The notes under the pieces are model-generated. The model was given only the letters and a program-made list of their open reading frames with translations. It was not told the origin of the DNA and searched no databases. A stretch of 12,545 nucleotides of DNA from Mesorhizobium sp. Lineage in GTDB: Bacteria > Pseudomonadota > Alphaproteobacteria > Rhizobiales > Rhizobiaceae. Shown one piece after another: positions 6,887 to 12,545 of this stretch; within the stretch, counting starts at the first letter, position 1; every line of letters begins with the position of its first letter. The DNA lies in assembly GCA_030698645.1 (NCBI GenBank), contig JAUYMV010000275.1, positions 1 to 12,545 on the forward strand, given 5' to 3'. Position numbers and translations under genes: made by a program.

Positions 6887-7870
6887 ATGAACGCCGGAAC
6901 CGCCGACACCACCATCCTCATCCCGGGTCGCCTGCACGAGTACGCGATCGAACGCATCGGCGCCGCCTTCCGGGTGGTGCGCATAGAGAAGGCGGACCCA
7001 GCACTGCTCAGCCCCGACATGATCGGCCAGGTGCGCGGGATCGCCGCCATGACGACGATCAGCGCGGCGTTCATCGACGCGCTGCCGCAGCTCGAGATCA
7101 TCGCCAGCTTCGGCGTCGGCTACGATGCGGTCGACGCCAGGCATGCCGGGTCCAAGGGCGTCATGGTCACGAACACGCCCGACGTGCTCACCGAGGAAGT
7201 CGCCGACACCGCGCTCGGCCTGCTGATCAACACGGTGCGCGAGCTGCCCAGGGCAGAGGCCTGGCTGCGCGCGGGGCGCTGGGTTTCCGAGGGCAACTAT
7301 CCGCTGACCAGGAACACGCTGCGCGGCCGCCGCGCCGGGATTTTCGGGATGGGGAGGATCGGGCTGGCGATCGCGCGACGGCTGGAGGCTTTCGGACTTC
7401 CCGTCAGCTACCACAACAGGCGGCCGGTCGAGGGCGCCGCCTATCCCTGGCATGCCTCGCTCGTCGAACTGGCGGCCTCGGTCGATACGCTGATCTCGGT
7501 GGCGCCGGGCGGCGCCGCGACGGAAAAGGCCGTCGACCGCGCGGTGCTCGAAGCGCTCGGTACCGATGGCGTCTTCATCAATATCGGTCGCGGCAGCACG
7601 GTCGACGAGGATGCCCTTGCCGTAGCCCTTGCGGACGGGACGATCCGCGCAGCGGGGCTGGACGTCTTTCGCGACGAGCCTCGCGTGCCCGCGAACCTTC
7701 TCGCGCTCGACAACGCCTCGCTGCTGCCGCATGTCGGTTCGGCGTCAGTGCATACGCGCAAGGCGATGGCGGCGCTCGTCGCCGACAATCTCGATCGTTG
7801 GTTCGCGGCCGGCGAGGCGCTTACCCCGGTTCCCGAAAGCGCCCATGTGAAGCGGCGGCCGCGGTCCTGA
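6887..7870 (+). CDS. D-isomer-specific 2-hydroxyacid dehydrogenase (hydroxypyruvate/glyoxylate reductase-like)
   Basis: NAD(P)-dependent cytoplasmic oxidoreductase interconverting a 2-oxoacid and its D-2-hydroxyacid, 327 residues, a normal family length. It shows the substrate-loop signature FGVGYDAVD near 75-83, TNTPDVLTEEVADTALGL near 95-112, and the Rossmann GMGRIG at 154-159. The full catalytic set is present: R235 (NIGRG), E264 (DVFRDEP) and H282 (LLPHVGSAS). The NRR at 177-179, where NAD-dependent members usually carry an acidic residue, suggests a preference for NADPH. This is typical of the glyoxylate/hydroxypyruvate reductase branch, but the exact substrate is inferred. The start at 6887 has only a weak GGG upstream; a further 28 in-frame codons look unlike the family. 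TRAP binding proteins for 2-oxoacids lie 1.5 kb downstream. Confidence 0.9.
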   Translation: MNAGTADTTILIPGRLHEYAIERIGAAFRVVRIEKADPALLSPDMIGQVRGIAAMTTISAAFIDALPQLEIIASFGVGYDAVDARHAGSKGVMVTNTPDVLTEEVADTALGLLINTVRELPRAEAWLRAGRWVSEGNYPLTRNTLRGRRAGIFGMGRIGLAIARRLEAFGLPVSYHNRRPVEGAAYPWHASLVELAASVDTLISVAPGGAATEKAVDRAVLEALGTDGVFINIGRGSTVDEDALAVALADGTIRAAGLDVFRDEPRVPANLLALDNASLLPHVGSASVHTRKAMAALVADNLDRWFAAGEALTPVPESAHVKRRPRS

Positions 7871-7940
7871 CGCCGGCTTAACCGGGCCTTAATGCGCGGC
7901 GCACATGCTTCCTTCATCGCCACTGCGCCGGGGAATGGAC

Positions 7941-8339
7941 ATGAAGGGAATGCTGATCGCGGCGGGGACGCTTGCCGTTCTGGCGACCGCCGGGATATCC
8001 CACCGCCCTCCGGCGCCGTCCGAAGCGGTGGCAATCGCGCCGGCCGATTCGGGGCGGTCGTACCGGCTCACTTCCACGGGATCGGACGCGTCGTGCATTG
8101 TCGTCAAGGGCGCCCAGCTCAAGGACGGCGTGTCGGAGGTTGCGGTCGATGTTCGGTGCAGCGAGTTCCTCCCGGAGCTCTCCAGCGTGAGATACTGGCG
8201 CGACAATTCGGACGGCTCGGTCGCCTTCGCGGGTCTCGGGCGGGCCGCGATCCTGGAATTCGCGCTGTCGGACGGCTTCGACTACGAATCGTTCCGCCCG
8301 GGCGCGCCGCTGGTGTCGCTGGTCGCCGCCGGCGACTGA
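7941..8339 (+). CDS. Small exported protein, AprI/Inh protease-inhibitor-like
   Basis: A 132-residue protein with a short basic start and hydrophobic segment (GMLIAAGTLAVLATAGI), likely a signal peptide or membrane anchor, then a Pro/Ala-rich linker and a beta-rich domain. That domain shows a pattern I associate with the AprI/Inh family: YRLTSTG, a first cysteine at 52, a second at 73 after alternating strand residues, a tryptophan at 86 (VRYWRD), and AILEFALSDGFDYESF. Family members are periplasmic eight-stranded barrels with one disulfide that inhibit serralysin-type metalloproteases, but the match here is by eye and the target is unknown. The start at 7941 follows GGGGAA at 5 bases; in-frame ATGs at 7935 and 7905 are alternatives. 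It converges on the amidotransferase-like gene with a 9-base gap. Confidence 0.65.
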   Translation: MKGMLIAAGTLAVLATAGISHRPPAPSEAVAIAPADSGRSYRLTSTGSDASCIVVKGAQLKDGVSEVAVDVRCSEFLPELSSVRYWRDNSDGSVAFAGLGRAAILEFALSDGFDYESFRPGAPLVSLVAAGD

Positions 8340-8348
8340 TCCGGCCGG

Positions 8349-9122
8349 CTACTCGGCTGCCGCGCGGACGCCGGTCCTTGCCATGAGATGGGCGCGCGCG
8401 GCATCGCCGAAGGCGCGGAAGATCCTGGCCGAATTGTCGTCGGTCCTCGCCCAGTATTCCGGATGCCACTGAACGCCGACCGCGAAGGCGCGCGAGTCGC
8501 GTACCGAGACGCCCTCGACGGTGCCGTCCTCGGCGACGGCCTCGACCTGGAGCCGCGATCCAAGGCGGTCGATGGCCTGGCGGTGAAGCGAGTTCACGGT
8601 CAGCGGTCCGGCGCCGAAAATCCCGGCCAGGCAGCTATCGGGCGCAATCGAGAGCACCTGGCGGATGACGAAACGCTCGTCCTGGCTGTCGCTGACCGGC
8701 GCGCGGTGATCGATGCGGCCGTCGATGTCCTGGATTTCCGTGGCGAGCGTGCCGCCGAGCGCGACGTTCAGTTCCTGGATGCCGCGACAGATGGCAAGCA
8801 GCGGAACGCCTCGTTCGATGGCGAGACGAATGAGCGGCAGGGTGGTCGCGTCGCGGGCCGGGTCGTAGGGGCCGTTGGCCTCGCTCGCCTCGCCGCCATA
8901 GAGCGAGGGATGCACGTTCGACTTCGATCCGGTGATCATCACGCCGTCGACGGAGGACAGAAGCTGCTCGAGATCGAGCCTTTCGCCAAAGGAGGGCACC
9001 AGCAGCGGAAAGACGCCGGCGACGCTGAGCGCGGCGTCCAGATATTGCTGGGGCGCGGCATGCCAGGTGTAGTTGTCGAAGACGCGGACATCGGTCGAAA
9101 TTGCGACGAGCGGCTGGAGCAT
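8349..9122 (-). CDS. Gamma-glutamyl-gamma-aminobutyrate hydrolase-like protein (class I glutamine amidotransferase fold)
   Basis: A 257-residue cytoplasmic hydrolase of the peptidase C26/PuuD group. It has the nucleophile elbow AICRGIQELNVALGG with C112, and the catalytic pair H220/E222 in VGVQWHPEY; an early GVMITGSKSNVHPSLYG matches the family's glycine-rich loop. PuuD releases GABA from gamma-glutamyl-GABA in putrescine breakdown. Since no puuA, puuB or puuC gene is visible here, the substrate may be another gamma-glutamyl amide. The start at 9122 has AGGAC about 7 bases upstream and gives the standard N-terminus (LVAISTD); the frame extends 54 codons further upstream without similarity. 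A plausible promoter lies at 9160-9188. Confidence 0.88.
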   Translation of the reverse strand: MLQPLVAISTDVRVFDNYTWHAAPQQYLDAALSVAGVFPLLVPSFGERLDLEQLLSSVDGVMITGSKSNVHPSLYGGEASEANGPYDPARDATTLPLIRLAIERGVPLLAICRGIQELNVALGGTLATEIQDIDGRIDHRAPVSDSQDERFVIRQVLSIAPDSCLAGIFGAGPLTVNSLHRQAIDRLGSRLQVEAVAEDGTVEGVSVRDSRAFAVGVQWHPEYWARTDDNSARIFRAFGDAARAHLMARTGVRAAAE

Positions 9123-9159
9123 GTCTTGTCCTGTGGATCTGCCGGGGCGAACTGCGCTG

Positions 9160-11854
<2,695 letters not shown>

Positions 11855-11876
11855 TCGATCGTTGCGATGGTTCGAC

Positions 11877-11910
11877 CCCCCGGAGCGGCGACGCTCCGGG
11901 GGTTTCGCTT
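11877..11910 (+). terminator. Rho-independent terminator after TRAP binding protein 2
   Basis: CCCCCGGAGC (11877-11886) pairs perfectly with GCTCCGGGGG (11893-11902) around a 6-base loop and is followed by TTTCGCTTTT. It starts 22 bases after the stop codon. The permease gene on the other strand ends only 13 bases further on, so the hairpin may serve both convergent genes, although the minus-strand side has no T-run. Confidence 0.88.
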
Positions 11911-11922
11911 TTCCGCCCGGTC

Positions 11923-12545
11923 TCAATCGAATTTAGGCGGCTGACTGAGATCGTTTGACGGCTGTTGGGCGGGCTGGGCCGGAGTGCCGAAGCTCGGCGG
12001 CTGGCTCAGATCGTTCGCCGGTGGCGCGGAAGGGGTCTGTTGCGTTCCGCCCGGCATCCCGAAATTGGGAGCTCCAAGCGGGGGCAGGCCAAGACCGGGA
12101 ACACCCTGCTGGGCGCCGTCGCCGTTCGGCTGCTGGCCGAGCGGAGGCAGGCCCAACTGACCGCCGCCGTCCTGCCCGAACCCGGGGACCTGGATCTGGA
12201 TCGTATTGGGATTGGGCTGCAGGCCGCGATCCTTGTAGTGCATGACCAGCCCGGGAAAGGCGATGACGATGATGATCATCAGGAAGTTGATGATGATGAA
12301 CGGAATGGCGCCGGTGTAGATTTCCGTCGTCTTGACGCGCGGCATCATGCGGCCGGTCACATTGTCCTTCCATTCGGCGGTCGGCGCGATCGAGCGCAGG
12401 TAGAACAGCGAAAAGCCGAAAGGCGGCGTCAGGAAGGACGTCTGGAGGTTGATGCCCAGAATGATGCCGAACCAGACAAGGTCGATGCCAAGCGTGTCGG
12501 CCACCGGCGCCAGCAGCGGGATCATGATGAAGGCGATCTCGAAGA
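11923..12545 (-). CDS. TRAP transporter large permease subunit (DctM family), 3' part, with Pro/Gln-rich tail
   Basis: C-terminal 207 residues of a TRAP large permease; the start lies beyond the right edge. The visible sequence begins FEIAFIMIPLLAPVADTLG and continues with FGIILGINLQTSFLTPPFGFSLFYLR, a hallmark of the DctM/FcbT3 family. A last transmembrane segment (AIPFIIINFLMIIIVIAF) ends about 100 residues before the stop. After HYKDRGLQPN comes a low-complexity tail rich in Pro, Gln, Gly and Asn. It holds two copies of NDLSQPP spaced 20 residues apart (the last ends 3 residues before the stop) and two GLPPLG motifs. DctM subunits normally end shortly after the last helix, so this is an unusual extension. 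It converges on the binding proteins and is the likely membrane partner of one or both; a DctQ gene is expected outside the window. Confidence 0.92.
   Translation of the reverse strand, partial: FEIAFIMIPLLAPVADTLGIDLVWFGIILGINLQTSFLTPPFGFSLFYLRSIAPTAEWKDNVTGRMMPRVKTTEIYTGAIPFIIINFLMIIIVIAFPGLVMHYKDRGLQPNPNTIQIQVPGFGQDGGGQLGLPPLGQQPNGDGAQQGVPGLGLPPLGAPNFGMPGGTQQTPSAPPANDLSQPPSFGTPAQPAQQPSNDLSQPPKFD
11935..12015 (-). repeat. Short in-frame repeats in the permease tail
   Basis: The 21-base stretches at 11935-11955 and 11995-12015 both encode NDLSQPP and differ at 3 positions, two of them silent third positions and the third also silent (CCT/CCG). Upstream in the tail (12076-12093 and 12139-12156 approximately) two GLPPLG-coding segments repeat in the same way. 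The spacing of 20-21 residues in each pair suggests growth of the tail by small duplications. Confidence 0.65.

Noticed and set aside
6545..7732. A 395-codon minus-strand frame opposite the dehydrogenase
   Set aside because: It is antisense to a gene with a full catalytic set and overlaps the small exported-protein gene in the wrong frame.

Overview
The window is GC-rich, densely packed bacterial chromosome with long spurious antisense frames. Rhizobial-type gene content (ParDE, a CobW/WD40 pair, TRAP ketoacid transport, small exported proteins) suggests an alphaproteobacterium of the Hyphomicrobiales, plausibly near Mesorhizobium/Phyllobacteriaceae. That placement is inferred from protein character only. 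I see no rRNA, tRNA, CRISPR array, insertion sequence or phage gene, and no gene-free stretch over 300 bases.

Left part (1-3436): a parD-parE toxin-antitoxin pair on the minus strand, then an unrecognised exported protein on the plus strand. It converges on a minus-strand pair: a COG0523 (CobW-type) GTPase with a His-rich linker, followed by a WD40 beta-propeller protein. Middle (3691-6669): a MarR-type regulator and a ten-helix DMT/EamA transporter, closely spaced and probably co-transcribed. Next comes a LacI-type regulator whose only reasonable start is a CTG codon behind a strong Shine-Dalgarno sequence, with a small palindrome just upstream. A strong hairpin separates it from a convergent gene for a small exported Cys-pair protein.

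Right part (6887-12545): a D-2-hydroxyacid dehydrogenase with its full catalytic set and a small exported protein resembling AprI/Inh protease inhibitors. A convergent class I glutamine amidotransferase-like (PuuD/peptidase C26) hydrolase follows. Then come two tandem TRAP solute-binding proteins of the TakP (2-oxoacid) type. Both are 368 residues, align without gaps, and are about 73% identical by hand count; each has its own terminator. Facing them is the 3' part of a TRAP large permease (DctM) with an unusual Pro/Gln/Gly-rich C-terminal tail of about 100 residues, running off the right edge.

The most coherent theme is 2-oxoacid handling: TRAP uptake (two binding proteins, perhaps sharing one membrane unit) close to a 2-oxoacid/2-hydroxyacid oxidoreductase. 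Nothing here is clearly an undescribed system. The points most worth a second look are the CTG-started regulator, the tandem binding proteins with their divergent ligand-cleft residues, and the repeat-bearing permease tail.
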